A stretch of 64,000 nucleotides of DNA, from positions 252,914 through 316,913 of the forward strand of contig CAWJPU010000012.1 in the NCBI GenBank assembly GCA_963844805.1. The letters are read 5' to 3'. A program made the translations under genes and the position numbers. Origin of the DNA: JACCZR01 sp963844805. GTDB taxonomy: Bacteria; Actinomycetota; Thermoleophilia; Solirubrobacterales; Thermoleophilaceae. Below the pieces are notes generated by a model. The model saw nothing but the letters and a program-made list of their open reading frames with translations. It was not told the origin of the DNA and did not search any database. Positions 1 through 7,646 of the stretch are shown here, in pieces. Positions within the stretch are counted from its first letter, which is position 1. The number at the start of each line of letters is the position of its first letter.

Positions 1-1647
1 GGGCTGGAAGCCGCGTTCGTGGACATCGACCTGGAGAAGAACGGCTTCCTGCACGCCGACGACGTCGTCATCCCCGGCGTCGAGGTGGCCCGTCGCGGCC
101 GCGGCGGGCGCGGGAAGGGCAAGCAGATCACCGAGCTGCTCAAGCCGGGCCAGGAGATCCTCGTCCAAGCGGTCAAGGACCCGCTGAAGACCAAGGGCCC
201 GCGCCTGTCCATGCAGCTCTCGATCGCCGGGCGGCTGCTGGTGTACGTGCCCGACGGCGAGGGCGTGGGCGTCTCGCGCCGGCTGCCCGACAAGGAGCGC
301 GACCGCCTGCGAAAGGCCGCGGCCAGGATCGACCTGCAGGGAGGTGGCGCGATCATCCGCACCGCCGCCCAGGGCGGCAAGAAGGAGGACTTCGAGCGCG
401 AGATCAAGTACCTGCACAAGCTGCACGAGGTCCTGTGCAAGCGCGCGGACGAGACCGCCGCGCCCGCCATGGTCTTCCAGGAGGCCGACCTGTCGGTGCG
501 CGTGGCGCGCGACATCTTCTCCGGCCAGTTCGAGCGGGCGATCGTCGACGATCCCCAGCAGCACCACCGGCTGGAGTCGTTCTTCACCCGCACCGCGCCC
601 GAGCTGCTGCCCCGGCTCGAGCTGTACAAGGGCGAGGAGCCGCTGTTCGAGCGCTACGGCGCCGAGGAGGCGATCCAGTCCACGCTGTCGCGGCGGGTGG
701 ACTTGCCCAGCGGCGGCTACCTGATCATCGACTACGCCGAGGCGATGACCGTCATCGACGTCAACTCCGGCTCGTTCATCGGCCGGGGCAAGGGCGCCCG
801 CCTCGAGGACACGATCGTGAAGACCAACCTCGAAGCCGCCGAGGAGGCCGTGCGCCAGCTGAGGCTGCGCGACATCGGCGGGATCATCGTCATCGACTTC
901 ATCGACATGTCGCGCTCGCGCAACCGCGACTCGGTGCTCAAGGCGCTGCGCAAGGCTCTGGACGAGGACCGCACCAAGACCTACGTGGTCGAGATCTCGC
1001 CGCTGGGCCTGGTCGAGATGACGCGCCAGAACGTGACCGAGGGCGTGCGCGAGATCCTCAGCAAGACCTGCCCCACCTGCGACGGCGAGGGCGTGGTGCT
1101 GTCCGAGGAGACGGTGGCCATCGACGCCGAGCGACAGCTGCGCGAGCTGGCCAGCGAGCGGCCCGACGCCGAGGCGTTCCTGATCGCCGTGCATCCGGAG
1201 GTCTCAACCGAGCTGGTCTCCGGCCCGCAGGCCCCGATCCTCGAGATCGAGAAGGACACCGGCAAGCGCTTCCACTTCGAGGGCTCCGAGGCCCTGCCGA
1301 TCGACCACTTCGCAGTCCTGCTCGAGGGCCCGCGCGACGACGTCGAGGAGCGCGCCCTGCCCTTCCGCGAGGGCGAGGAGGTGCTGGTGCGCATCGAGGA
1401 GCCCCACATGTACAACGAGGACGACGCGGTGGCCAAGCTCGACGGCTACGTGATCTCGGTGGAGGGCGCCGGCCGCCTCATCGGCGAGAAGACGATGGTG
1501 CGGATCGAGAAGGTGGGCCGCTCGGCCGCCGAGGCCGAGCTGGTGAACCCGCCGGCCCCCTCGGAGGAGGGCGGCCAGAGCCGCAGCCGCAGGCGGGGCC
1601 GCCGGGGCGGGCGCGGGCGCCGCAAGTCCACCGCCGAGGCTGGTTAG
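1..1647 (+). CDS. rng: Ribonuclease E/G, 5'-truncated
   Basis: Endoribonuclease of the RNase E/G family, which processes rRNA and starts mRNA decay. The reading frame is open from base 1 (GLEAAFVDID), so the true start lies upstream and the first S1-domain strands are missing. Visible in order: rest of the S1 domain, the RNase-H-like catalytic region with the metal-binding segments TVIDVNSGS (near 748-774) and GGIIVIDFIDM (near 877-909), and the zinc-link CPTC (near 1069-1080). A small C-terminal OB/TRAM-like part and an Arg/Gly-rich tail (RSRRRGRRGG) typical of RNA-binding ends follow. In actinobacteria rng usually sits directly before rplU-rpmA-obg; here about 5.5 kb of minus-strand genes separate them. 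The family assignment is secure; RNase E versus G naming is not settled by sequence alone. Confidence 0.95.
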   Translation, partial: GLEAAFVDIDLEKNGFLHADDVVIPGVEVARRGRGGRGKGKQITELLKPGQEILVQAVKDPLKTKGPRLSMQLSIAGRLLVYVPDGEGVGVSRRLPDKERDRLRKAAARIDLQGGGAIIRTAAQGGKKEDFEREIKYLHKLHEVLCKRADETAAPAMVFQEADLSVRVARDIFSGQFERAIVDDPQQHHRLESFFTRTAPELLPRLELYKGEEPLFERYGAEEAIQSTLSRRVDLPSGGYLIIDYAEAMTVIDVNSGSFIGRGKGARLEDTIVKTNLEAAEEAVRQLRLRDIGGIIVIDFIDMSRSRNRDSVLKALRKALDEDRTKTYVVEISPLGLVEMTRQNVTEGVREILSKTCPTCDGEGVVLSEETVAIDAERQLRELASERPDAEAFLIAVHPEVSTELVSGPQAPILEIEKDTGKRFHFEGSEALPIDHFAVLLEGPRDDVEERALPFREGEEVLVRIEEPHMYNEDDAVAKLDGYVISVEGAGRLIGEKTMVRIEKVGRSAAEAELVNPPAPSEEGGQSRSRRRGRRGGRGRRKSTAEAG

Positions 1648-1660
1648 CACCGCCGCCGCT

Positions 1661-1693
1661 GCGGACGGAGACGGCATCGCCGTCCCCGTCCGC
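1661..1693. terminator. Long hairpin after rng
   Basis: Near-perfect inverted repeat: GCGGACGG-a-GACGGC, loop ATC, GCCGTC-c-CCGTCCGC, i.e. 14 paired bases with one a/c mismatch. It starts 13 nt after the rng stop and lies between two converging genes, so it can act for both strands. There is no U-tract, as is common in GC-rich actinobacteria. Confidence 0.7.
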
Positions 1694-1722
1694 CCACGGC
1701 CGCTTGCGCGTGGAACGCCCTG

Positions 1723-2448
1723 CTAATCGTCGACGATGGTTCCGACCTTGACGGCCGTGATCGACGTAAAGCGGATGTTCGCCGCGCCGGTGCCCGCCTG
1801 TGACTTGCGGCAGCGCACGCCGTAGGTTCGCCCGCTCTCCGGAGCGGGGTTGACGAACTGGAGCGGCATGGTGGTCACCGAGAAGCCCGAGCCCGGATCG
1901 CTGAGCGCCTCGTCCAGGAAGGCGAAGCTCCCCGACGATTGCGTGACGATCCCGAGCTGGCAGCGCACGGCGCGCTCTCCGCCCGCATAGAGCTTGGCGT
2001 TGACCACGTAGTTGCCGGGCCCGGGGACCTTGAGCGTGTCGACGGTGGTGTAGCCCGGGGACAACGCGAGGTCGGCGGGGCCGTCCAACCTGGTGGACGA
2101 GTACGCGGCCGACGGGCCGGTTTCGCCCTGCACGCCACGGGGTCCGGTTGCGCCCTGCTTGCCCTCGATGTTCAACGTCGACTCATTGATGTCGGCGCCG
2201 CTCAGGCTGTTGTCGCGAACGTCCTTGCCCGACAGGCTGCGGTCCTTGACGTCCTTGCCGGTCAGGCTGTTGTTCCTGACGTGCTTGGAGCGGACGGCGT
2301 TCTTCTTCAGCTGTCCGCTGCCGACCAGCGTGCGGGCGGCGTAGCTCGGGCCCCCGAGGGCGACGAACAGCGCCAGGCAGGACAACACAATGGTGGCTAG
2401 CTGGAGCCCGCGGCTCGAGGGGCGCAGGCGACTGGCGATCTGGCTCAT
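1723..2448 (-). CDS. Secreted repeat protein with collagen-like segment
   Basis: Protein of 241 residues with unknown function. Start chosen at ATG 2448 because GGAGG lies 9 nt upstream; a longer frame to 2535 would run through the promoter. Residues about 14-36 form a hydrophobic signal or anchor (LATIVLSCLALFVALGG) followed by YAART. Residues about 40-85 hold short repeats of the type NSLTGKDVKD / RSLSGKDVRD / NSLSGADIN. A brief GATGPRGVQGETGPS stretch resembling collagen triplets follows, then a roughly 110-residue region that looks like a beta-sandwich. Such KDV-repeat exported proteins are, from memory, frequent in Solirubrobacterales. It is the last gene of the sigma/Clp/protease cluster and has its own copy of the cluster promoter (2506-2530), so it is probably an envelope target of that sigma factor. 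Confidence 0.75.
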   Translation of the reverse strand: MSQIASRLRPSSRGLQLATIVLSCLALFVALGGPSYAARTLVGSGQLKKNAVRSKHVRNNSLTGKDVKDRSLSGKDVRDNSLSGADINESTLNIEGKQGATGPRGVQGETGPSAAYSSTRLDGPADLALSPGYTTVDTLKVPGPGNYVVNAKLYAGGERAVRCQLGIVTQSSGSFAFLDEALSDPGSGFSVTTMPLQFVNPAPESGRTYGVRCRKSQAGTGAANIRFTSITAVKVGTIVDD

Positions 2449-2505
2449 GGGAATTCCTCCTGTGTCTCGTTGGTCCGACCGCCACATGCGGTCTCGCCAG
2501 CACAA

Positions 2506-2530
2506 GACGGCTTGGCGCAGCGGTTTGTTC
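2506..2530 (-). promoter_or_regulatory. ECF-type promoter before repeat protein gene
   Basis: On the minus strand: -35 GAACAA (2525-2530), 14 nt, -10 region CCGTC (2506-2510, continuing CCGTCTT). GAAC...CGTC is the general ECF sigma pattern. The same elements with identical spacing recur at 3962-3986 and 6601-6625. The rest of 2449-2733 shows no gene. Confidence 0.7.
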
Positions 2531-2733
2531 GCCACGCCTCAGCGGGACGGTTCTGGCCTCCTCCGCCACCCCCGCGTCGCTGCCACCTGGCGCTCCGGCC
2601 GTCGGTGCCGAGCGGCGATCACGACCCCGAACGCATCCCGCCCCGGTACATCCCCGATCGCGTGGCCCGGGGGAGTTCTCGCCGACGGCGCAGAGACGCG
2701 GTCGAACGCGCCTCTGCGCCCCGGCTCAGCTCG

Positions 2734-3924
2734 CTACTCGGTCAGCACTCGGAGTCCGAGCGCGTGGATGTAGTCGATCGCCATGTAGCAGGCGTCGTTC
2801 GCCGATACCGCAATTGTGGACGCCGTATGCGGTGCCGCCGTTGTACCAGGGGCCGCCGCTGTCGCCGCCCTCTGACAGGTCCTCGTTGTCCTTGTGGACC
2901 CTGATGTAGGTGGAGGTCGCGTCGGCGGCGCCGGACCGGCATGAAGCTCCTGTCGCTGATGTAGCCGCAGGTGCGACCCGTCGTCTTGCCGTACTTGCAC
3001 ACGAACTGGCCGACGGCCTGCTGGGCGCGCGACCTCGTCGCCGTGATCTCGCGGTAGCCGGTGGTGTACGGGGCCTTCCAATCCCGAGTCCGTCGTAGGC
3101 CCAGTTGCGAACGTTGTGGTTCCAGTCGGCGTGCCACTGAACGTCGCGTGGGCCGCTGTAGACCTCGGACTCTGAACCTCAGCGGCGAGCCCTGGAAGGA
3201 CTGGTTGTTGCCGCAGTGACCGGCCGTGAGGACACCGGGCTCTCCGGTTCCGGGGGAGCCGACGAACCCGACATGCTCGGACCGAGAACCCGCTCGTGCA
3301 CGTGCTCAGGCCCAGGCCGGCGTAGAGGTTGGCCTCCGAGCGGGCCAGCTGCCGGGTGGCGATCACGCTGGCCTCGGAGGGCAGGGTGCGGCCCTTGCGC
3401 CGAAGGGTGTCGGTCACCCGGCCCCGGTCGGGCACGTAGAGCTCGACGCGGTTGGCGCGCACGTCGATCCCCGAGTCGGCGGTGAGGCCGAGGCTTCGGG
3501 TGGTCGATCGCGTGCTGCGCTGGGCGGCCTCCAGCTGGGCCAGCGAGCGACCGGCGCGGCTCACGACCACCTGCCCGGCCAGGGGCCCGCCGGCCACGTG
3601 GCGCTCGAGCTGCTCGGGACCGCCGCGGGTGAGGCGGACGACGACGCGAAACTCGGGCGAGTGCTCGATGTAGAGCCCGGCGAAGGTGCTGGGCCGGCCT
3701 TCGGCCAGCGCCTGCTCGAGCTCTCCCGCTGCCTCCTGGACCCGCAGCCTGCGAAGCGCCTCGGTCAGGCTGACGCGCCGATCCTTCGCGTACTCGCGCG
3801 CGTCCTGGACGCGAGGGTCGCCGGGATCGGGCGCGGGGCTGGATGCCTCGGCCGCCGGGGTGGCTGCGATGGCGGCGGTGAGGAGTGCCGCGGTGAGTGC
3901 TGATATGCGAACGACGGATGCCAT
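2734..3924 (-). CDS. Secreted trypsin-like serine protease with prodomain (frame-disrupted)
   Basis: Family S1 protease resembling streptogrisin/alpha-lytic proteases. Start ATG 3924 (MASVVRIS) is preceded by GGAGAAGG about 10 nt upstream. It begins with a signal peptide (ALTAALLTAAIAATPAAEA). A prodomain of about 190 residues follows in one frame, ending near SEANLYAGLGLSTCTSGFSV. After about 3270 the protease domain is spread over several frames: LTAGHCG carries the catalytic His (near 3210), GGDSGGPWYNGG the catalytic Ser (near 2850), and the C-terminal end is AIDYIHALGLRVLTE. At least five indels fall in 550 bp, so it is either a decayed gene or a badly sequenced stretch; the preserved active-site motifs favour the latter. 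It lies 70 bp after the Clp gene and has its own ECF-type promoter at 3962-3986, which suggests export of a protease under that sigma factor. Confidence 0.75.
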   Translation of the reverse strand: MASVVRISALTAALLTAAIAATPAAEASSPAPDPGDPRVQDAREYAKDRRVSLTEALRRLRVQEAAGELEQALAEGRPSTFAGLYIEHSPEFRVVVRLTRGGPEQLERHVAGGPLAGQVVVSRAGRSLAQLEAAQRSTRSTTRSLGLTADSGIDVRANRVELYVPDRGRVTDTLRRKGRTLPSEASVIATRQLARSEANLYAGLGLSTCTSGFSVRACRVRRLPRNRRARCPHGRSLRQQPVLPGLAAEVQSPRSTAAHATFSGTPTGTTTFATGPTTDSGLEGPVHHRLPRDHGDEVARPAGRRPVRVQVRQDDGSHLRLHQRQELHAGPAPPTRPPPTSGSTRTTRTCQRAATAAAPGTTAAPHTASTIAVSANDACYMAIDYIHALGLRVLTE

Positions 3925-3961
3925 TGATGGATGCCTTCTCCGTGATGGGGGAACCCACCAA

Positions 3962-3986
3962 GACGGCACCGCGGCCGGTTTTGTTC
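3962..3986 (-). promoter_or_regulatory. ECF-type promoter before protease gene
   Basis: Minus strand: GAACAA (3981-3986), 14-nt spacer, CCGTC (3962-3966, continuing CCGTCTT). It matches the motifs at 2506-2530 and 6601-6625. The expected transcript would have a leader of about 30 nt before ATG 3924. Confidence 0.7.
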
Positions 3987-3994
3987 GCGACGCG

Positions 3995-6322
3995 CTAGAC
4001 GGGCACGAACGCGAGCTCGCCGTCGCGGGCCTCGACGCTCACCGAGGAGCCCGCCGGGATCTCCCCCGCCAGCACCGCCCGGGCAAGAGGGTCGACGACG
4101 AGGCGCCCGACCGCGCGCTCCAGCTCGCGGGCGCCGAAGCGCTCGTCGAGGCCCTCTCGTGCCAGCAGTGCCAACGCCGCCTCGCTCAGCTCGAGAGTGA
4201 CGTCGTGCTGCTCGCGCATCCTGGCTCGGACTCCGGCAACGACCTTCTCGACGATCAGCCTCAGCGCCGCCTCGTCGAGTGCCTCGAAGACCACTACGCG
4301 GTCGATGCGGCTCCGAAGCTCGGTAGTGAGCCTGTCGGAGACCGCCCGCTCGACGCGCTCACGCTCCTTGCCGGGCTCAGCCGCCACGGGAGCACCGAAT
4401 CCGACCTGACGCCCGCCGGCCTGAGCACCCAGATTCGAGGTCAAGATGATCACCGCGTCGCGGAACGAGGCCCGCCTCCCGCGGGTGTCGGTCAGGTAGC
4501 CCTCGTCGAAGATCTGCAGGCAGAGGTCGAGTACCTCTGGGTGCGCCTTCTCGATCTCGTCGAGGAGCACGACGCTGTAGGGCCGGGCTCGGAGGGGCCC
4601 CGTCAACTCCCCATCCTGCTCGCCGTAGCCCGCATAGCCGGGGGGCGGCCCGATCAGGCGGGAGACGGAGTGGGCCTCCTTGTACTCGGACAGGTCGAGC
4701 CGGACCAGCTGCCGCTCGTCGTCGAAGAGCAGCTCCGCGAGCGCTTTCGCCAGCTCGGTCTTGCCGGTGCCGGTCGGGCCCGCAAAAAGCAGCACGGCGA
4801 CCGGCCGATGGGGATCCTGCAGCCCTCCGCGGGCGGTGCGAACCGCTTCGCAGACCGCGGAGACCGCCTCCGGTTGGCTGACGACACGCGAAGCGAGCGC
4901 GGCCTCCATGTCCAGCAGGCGCTTGGCTTCGTCGCGGCTCAGGCGCTCGACCGGGATTCCGCGGCGCCTGGCGATCACCGCCGCCACCTCGCTGCGCCCG
5001 ATCGTCACCGGCGCCGGCGCGGCCTGGCTCGGGCTGAGCGTCCCAAGCCGCGCGGCAGCGAGCGCCTGGTCGACGACGTCGATCGCCTTGTCGGGTAGAC
5101 GCCGCTCGGGCAGGTGGCGGACGGTGAGCTCTATCGCCGCCTCGATCGCCTCGTCTGACACCGCGATCCCGTGGTGTGCCTCGAGCCGGTCACCGATGCC
5201 GGCCAAGATCTCGAAAGCCTCGGCGGGGCTGGGCTCCTCCACGCGGATCACCTCGAAGCGGCGCTCGAGCGCCGGATCGCGCTCGAGGTGGCGGGAGTAC
5301 TCGCCGCTCGTGGTTGCGCCGATGACGCGCAGCTCGCCCCGCGCGAGCGGGGGTTTGAGGATGTTGGCGGCATCGCTTGCTCCCTCACCACCCGCGCCGA
5401 GCAGTGTGTGGATCTCGTCTATGAACAGGATCACGTCGTCGTGACCGCGGGCCTCCTCGATCACGTTCTGCATGCGCTCCTCGAACTCGCCCCGGTTTTT
5501 CGTGCCGGCAATCAAGGCGGCCATCTGAAGCTCCACGATGCGAACCGAGGCGAGCTCCGGCGGTGGGGCGTCGTCAGTGATGCGGAGCGCCAGTCCCTCG
5601 ACGATGCCCGTCTTTCCGACGCCCGCCTCCCCCAAGAGCACCGCGCAGCGCTTACGTTGGCGCACGAGAGCCCGGGCGAGCTCTCGCTGCTCCTCACGCC
5701 GGCCGATCACCGGTTCGAGCCCGCCTTCGCGCGCGATCCGCGTGAGATCCCGTCCGAAGCGGTCGAGGAATGGTGTGGGGCGATCACCGGCGTCGGCCGG
5801 GCCCGTCGTTGGCGCGACCGCACCCCGCTTGGCAACCTCGGCTGCCGGCTCGAGACCTGTGGCGAGCTCCGCCCACGTCGGGTCGGTGACCTCGAGCAGC
5901 GCCGTCAGCAGGTGAACGGGCCGCAGCCTGTCGTCCAGACACTCCTCCGCGAGAGACTCGGCGCGTGCAAACAGACGACGGGAACTCCCGCTGCGGTGAA
6001 GGTCGTCCTCGGCCCGTGGGCCCTGCGCCTGGCCTCTTAGCCGAGCCCGAAGCTGACGGCGAAACGGCTTCGGATCGAGACCAAGGCCGTCCACCGAAAG
6101 GCGAAGCATCTCCACGTCCGCCTCGAGCTCACGGCGCACACCGTCCTCCGCTTGCAGCTCCGCGACCCGCGCGGAGTCCATATCGCAGAGCTTGCAAAGC
6201 CCGAGGAACAGGTGGACGGGCTCGATCTCGGCCGCGTTGCCGATTTGGGCCTCGCGGGCGGCGAGCCTCCACGACAACAGGGTGCTGTCGGTGTACAGCA
6301 CTGGGTTGGCGGCCCCTTGCAT
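3995..6322 (-). CDS. ClpA-like AAA+ unfoldase
   Basis: Hsp100 protein of 775 residues with two AAA+ rings, expected to unfold proteins for degradation or disaggregation. Domains: a Clp N-domain (about 1-150); D1 with Walker A GEAGVGKT (231-238) and Walker B ILFIDEIHT; and D2 with Walker A GPTGTGKT (515-522) and VVLLDEIEKAHPE. The coiled M-domain of ClpB/ClpC is essentially absent between D1 and D2, an arrangement like ClpA. Between SNLGA and RSRIDR there is VGF (640-642), at the place where ClpA/ClpC carry the hydrophobic-Gly-hydrophobic loop that docks on ClpP, so cooperation with ClpP is plausible. It is too short and divergent to be the housekeeping ClpC. The start is ATG 6322 after GGGGAG, 3 nt behind the 84-residue gene and in the same operon as the ECF sigma factor. 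No indels are seen in 2.3 kb. Confidence 0.9.
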   Translation of the reverse strand: MQGAANPVLYTDSTLLSWRLAAREAQIGNAAEIEPVHLFLGLCKLCDMDSARVAELQAEDGVRRELEADVEMLRLSVDGLGLDPKPFRRQLRARLRGQAQGPRAEDDLHRSGSSRRLFARAESLAEECLDDRLRPVHLLTALLEVTDPTWAELATGLEPAAEVAKRGAVAPTTGPADAGDRPTPFLDRFGRDLTRIAREGGLEPVIGRREEQRELARALVRQRKRCAVLLGEAGVGKTGIVEGLALRITDDAPPPELASVRIVELQMAALIAGTKNRGEFEERMQNVIEEARGHDDVILFIDEIHTLLGAGGEGASDAANILKPPLARGELRVIGATTSGEYSRHLERDPALERRFEVIRVEEPSPAEAFEILAGIGDRLEAHHGIAVSDEAIEAAIELTVRHLPERRLPDKAIDVVDQALAAARLGTLSPSQAAPAPVTIGRSEVAAVIARRRGIPVERLSRDEAKRLLDMEAALASRVVSQPEAVSAVCEAVRTARGGLQDPHRPVAVLLFAGPTGTGKTELAKALAELLFDDERQLVRLDLSEYKEAHSVSRLIGPPPGYAGYGEQDGELTGPLRARPYSVVLLDEIEKAHPEVLDLCLQIFDEGYLTDTRGRRASFRDAVIILTSNLGAQAGGRQVGFGAPVAAEPGKERERVERAVSDRLTTELRSRIDRVVVFEALDEAALRLIVEKVVAGVRARMREQHDVTLELSEAALALLAREGLDERFGARELERAVGRLVVDPLARAVLAGEIPAGSSVSVEARDGELAFVPV

Positions 6323-6325
6323 CGG

Positions 6326-6580
6326 CTACTCCCCGCGCAGGCGCCAGCTCACGGTCTCGATGGTGTCCAGGTTGCGCTCGTACCCGGCTCGCTCCAACGC
6401 CCCTTCGAGATCCTCGAGCAGCTCCGCGCGGAAGTCCGGGTCGCTTTCGGCACGGGCCAGGATATGGGGAAGCTCGGTCTGCTCGGTCGCGATGCGCTCC
6501 GCCTTGCGCACCCACTCCTCGGGCGCGGGTCGGAGAGCCGCCAGAAGGCCTGCAAGCCGTTTGTCGCTATAGCGGGTCAC
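6326..6580 (-). CDS. Small helical protein between ECF sigma and Clp genes
   Basis: Eighty-four residues of unknown function; predicted largely alpha-helical with many Glu/Arg residues, no membrane segment and no cysteines. A PAPEEWVRKA segment occurs at about 18-27. I associate a similar PAPxxWV stretch with small proteins beside actinobacterial ECF sigma genes, but from memory only. The GTG start at 6580 lies inside the 3' end of the sigma gene (14-bp overlap), with GGAG about 10 nt upstream, and the stop is 3 nt before the Clp gene. The ECF-type promoter at 6601-6625 sits directly ahead, so it can be transcribed with clp independently of the sigma gene. Position suggests an anti-sigma or co-regulator, or an adaptor for the Clp protein. 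Neither role is shown by sequence. Confidence 0.75.
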   Translation of the reverse strand: MTRYSDKRLAGLLAALRPAPEEWVRKAERIATEQTELPHILARAESDPDFRAELLEDLEGALERAGYERNLDTIETVSWRLRGE

Positions 6581-7148
6581 TGTCGGAGATCTCCTTACGG
6601 GACGGTTCGCGCCCCTCGTTTGTTCGCTCCATCAAGAAGCGGAGGCGTCCGAGGCAGCGGTGGATGAGGCCGGAGACCTGACCCACCGTGAGCCCGAGGC
6701 CATCGGCGATCGTCGAATACTTCTCGTCGACGACGAACCGACGGGTCAAGACCTCGCTGCATGGCTCGGGCAGCGCGCCCAATAGCTGCCGGACCGCCAG
6801 CGCCTCGTCGAGCTCCGGAAACGTGGCCTCATCCGCAGCAGCCTCGACCAGCACCTCATGTCTCCTTACACGACGGGCATCGAGGTGATCCCGCGCGACG
6901 TTGAGCGTGATCTGCCGAATCCAGCCGCGCATCGCGGCTTCGTCCCTGACCTGGTCGAGTCTCGAGAACACCCGCAGCCAGACCTTCTGGAAGACCTCCT
7001 CCGCCTCGGTATCGCGCAGTCCGAAGACTCGGCGAATCACCGCGTACACGTACGCCGAGTACCGGCGCACGAGCGCACTCCAAGCCACCTCATCGCCGGC
7101 TTGGCACCGCCGTACGAGCACCGCTGTGTCAGTCGGGCCGGGCGCCAC
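6567..7148 (-). CDS. ECF-type RNA polymerase sigma factor
   Basis: Extracytoplasmic-function sigma factor of 193 residues. Region 2 is visible (ALVRRYSAYVYAVIRRVF ... AEEVFQKVWLRVFSRL ... GWIRQITLNVARD), and so is region 4 with its helix-turn-helix (PCSEVLTRRFVVDEKYSTIADGLGLTVGQVSGLIHRCLGRLR). It lacks regions 1.1 and 3. Start chosen at GTG 7148 because GGGGAGGAG lies just upstream; the open frame to 7499 runs antisense through rplU. It is divergent from rplU (87 bp apart) and heads the sigma-84aa-clp operon. Three copies of a GAACAA-N14-CCGTC promoter lie in this cluster and are the natural targets. No copy precedes the sigma gene itself, where only a weak TACCGT (-10-like, 7166-7171) is seen. 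Confidence 0.92.
   Translation of the reverse strand: MAPGPTDTAVLVRRCQAGDEVAWSALVRRYSAYVYAVIRRVFGLRDTEAEEVFQKVWLRVFSRLDQVRDEAAMRGWIRQITLNVARDHLDARRVRRHEVLVEAAADEATFPELDEALAVRQLLGALPEPCSEVLTRRFVVDEKYSTIADGLGLTVGQVSGLIHRCLGRLRFLMERTNEGREPSRKEISDSDPL
6601..6625 (-). promoter_or_regulatory. ECF-type promoter inside sigma gene, before 84aa-clp
   Basis: Minus strand: GAACAA (6620-6625), exactly 14 nt, CCGTC (6601-6605). It lies within the last codons of the sigma gene and about 20 nt before the GTG of the 84-residue gene, so it would drive that gene and clp. Same elements and spacing as 2506-2530 and 3962-3986. Confidence 0.7.
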
Positions 7149-7220
7149 CGAAGACTCCTCCCCGGACGGTAACCCGCACGGGCCGCGAATGAAAGCTCTT
7201 ACGCCGCGAGCCGGAGTGTC

Positions 7221-7226
7221 TAGCCT
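7221..7226 (+). promoter_or_regulatory. -10 element, rplU
   Basis: TAGCCT, 9 nt before ATG 7236; gives an almost leaderless mRNA. Confidence 0.55.
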
Positions 7227-7235
7227 TGCTCGCTC

Positions 7236-7646
7236 ATGTACGCGATCGTCAAGGTCGGAGGCAAGCAGTACCGCGTCGAGACCGGGGACTCCCTGGTGGT
7301 CGACCGTCTGCCCGAGGACGAGGGGGCCAAGGTCGCCCTGCAGCCTCTCCTGCTCGCCGACGGGGACAACACCGTCTTCGAGGGCGCAGAGCTCGAGAAG
7401 GTCAAGGTCGAGGCCACGGTCACCGGCCACGAGCGCGGCGAGAAGGTCCGGGTGCTGAAGTTCAAGCCCAAGAGCAACTACCAGCGCCATCAGGGCCACC
7501 GCTCGGAGCTGACCCGCCTGGAGATCGGCGAGATCAAGAAGCTCTCGCGCAAGCCCGCCAAGAAGAAGCAGACGAAAAAGAGCGACCAGCCGAGGACAGC
7601 GACCTCGGCTGGTAGCACTGCAGAGGAGGACTCGGATGGCTCATAA
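7236..7646 (+). CDS. rplU: 50S ribosomal protein L21
   Basis: Ribosomal protein L21, 136 residues, binding 23S rRNA in the large subunit. It opens with the family signature YAIVKVGGKQYRVETGD and contains VKVLKFKPKSNYQRHQGHRS-type residues (RVLKFKPKSNYQRHQGHR), the conserved rRNA-contacting segment. After residue about 105 it has a Lys/Ser/Thr-rich tail that is longer than in E. coli (103 residues) but common in actinobacteria. It overlaps rpmA by 11 bp, so the two are co-translated. The -10 element at 7221-7226 gives a near-leaderless transcript. Confidence 0.96.
   Translation: MYAIVKVGGKQYRVETGDSLVVDRLPEDEGAKVALQPLLLADGDNTVFEGAELEKVKVEATVTGHERGEKVRVLKFKPKSNYQRHQGHRSELTRLEIGEIKKLSRKPAKKKQTKKSDQPRTATSAGSTAEEDSDGS

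Noticed and set aside
1723..2535. Longer start for the repeat protein at 2535
   Set aside because: It would run through the ECF-type promoter; GGAGG 9 nt before ATG 2448 decides the start.
2734..3924. Calling the protease a pseudogene
   Set aside because: Prodomain, His and Ser motifs and C-terminus are all preserved, and other parts of the window show the same kind of indels in essential genes; sequencing error is more likely.
7149..7235. Autoregulatory GAACAA-N14-CCGTC promoter before the sigma gene
   Set aside because: A CCGTC is present but no GAACAA lies at the right distance; only a weak TACCGT -10-like hexamer is seen.
6567..7499. Longer sigma factor starting at 7499
   Set aside because: The extra 117 residues are antisense to rplU, and a Shine-Dalgarno sequence precedes GTG 7148.
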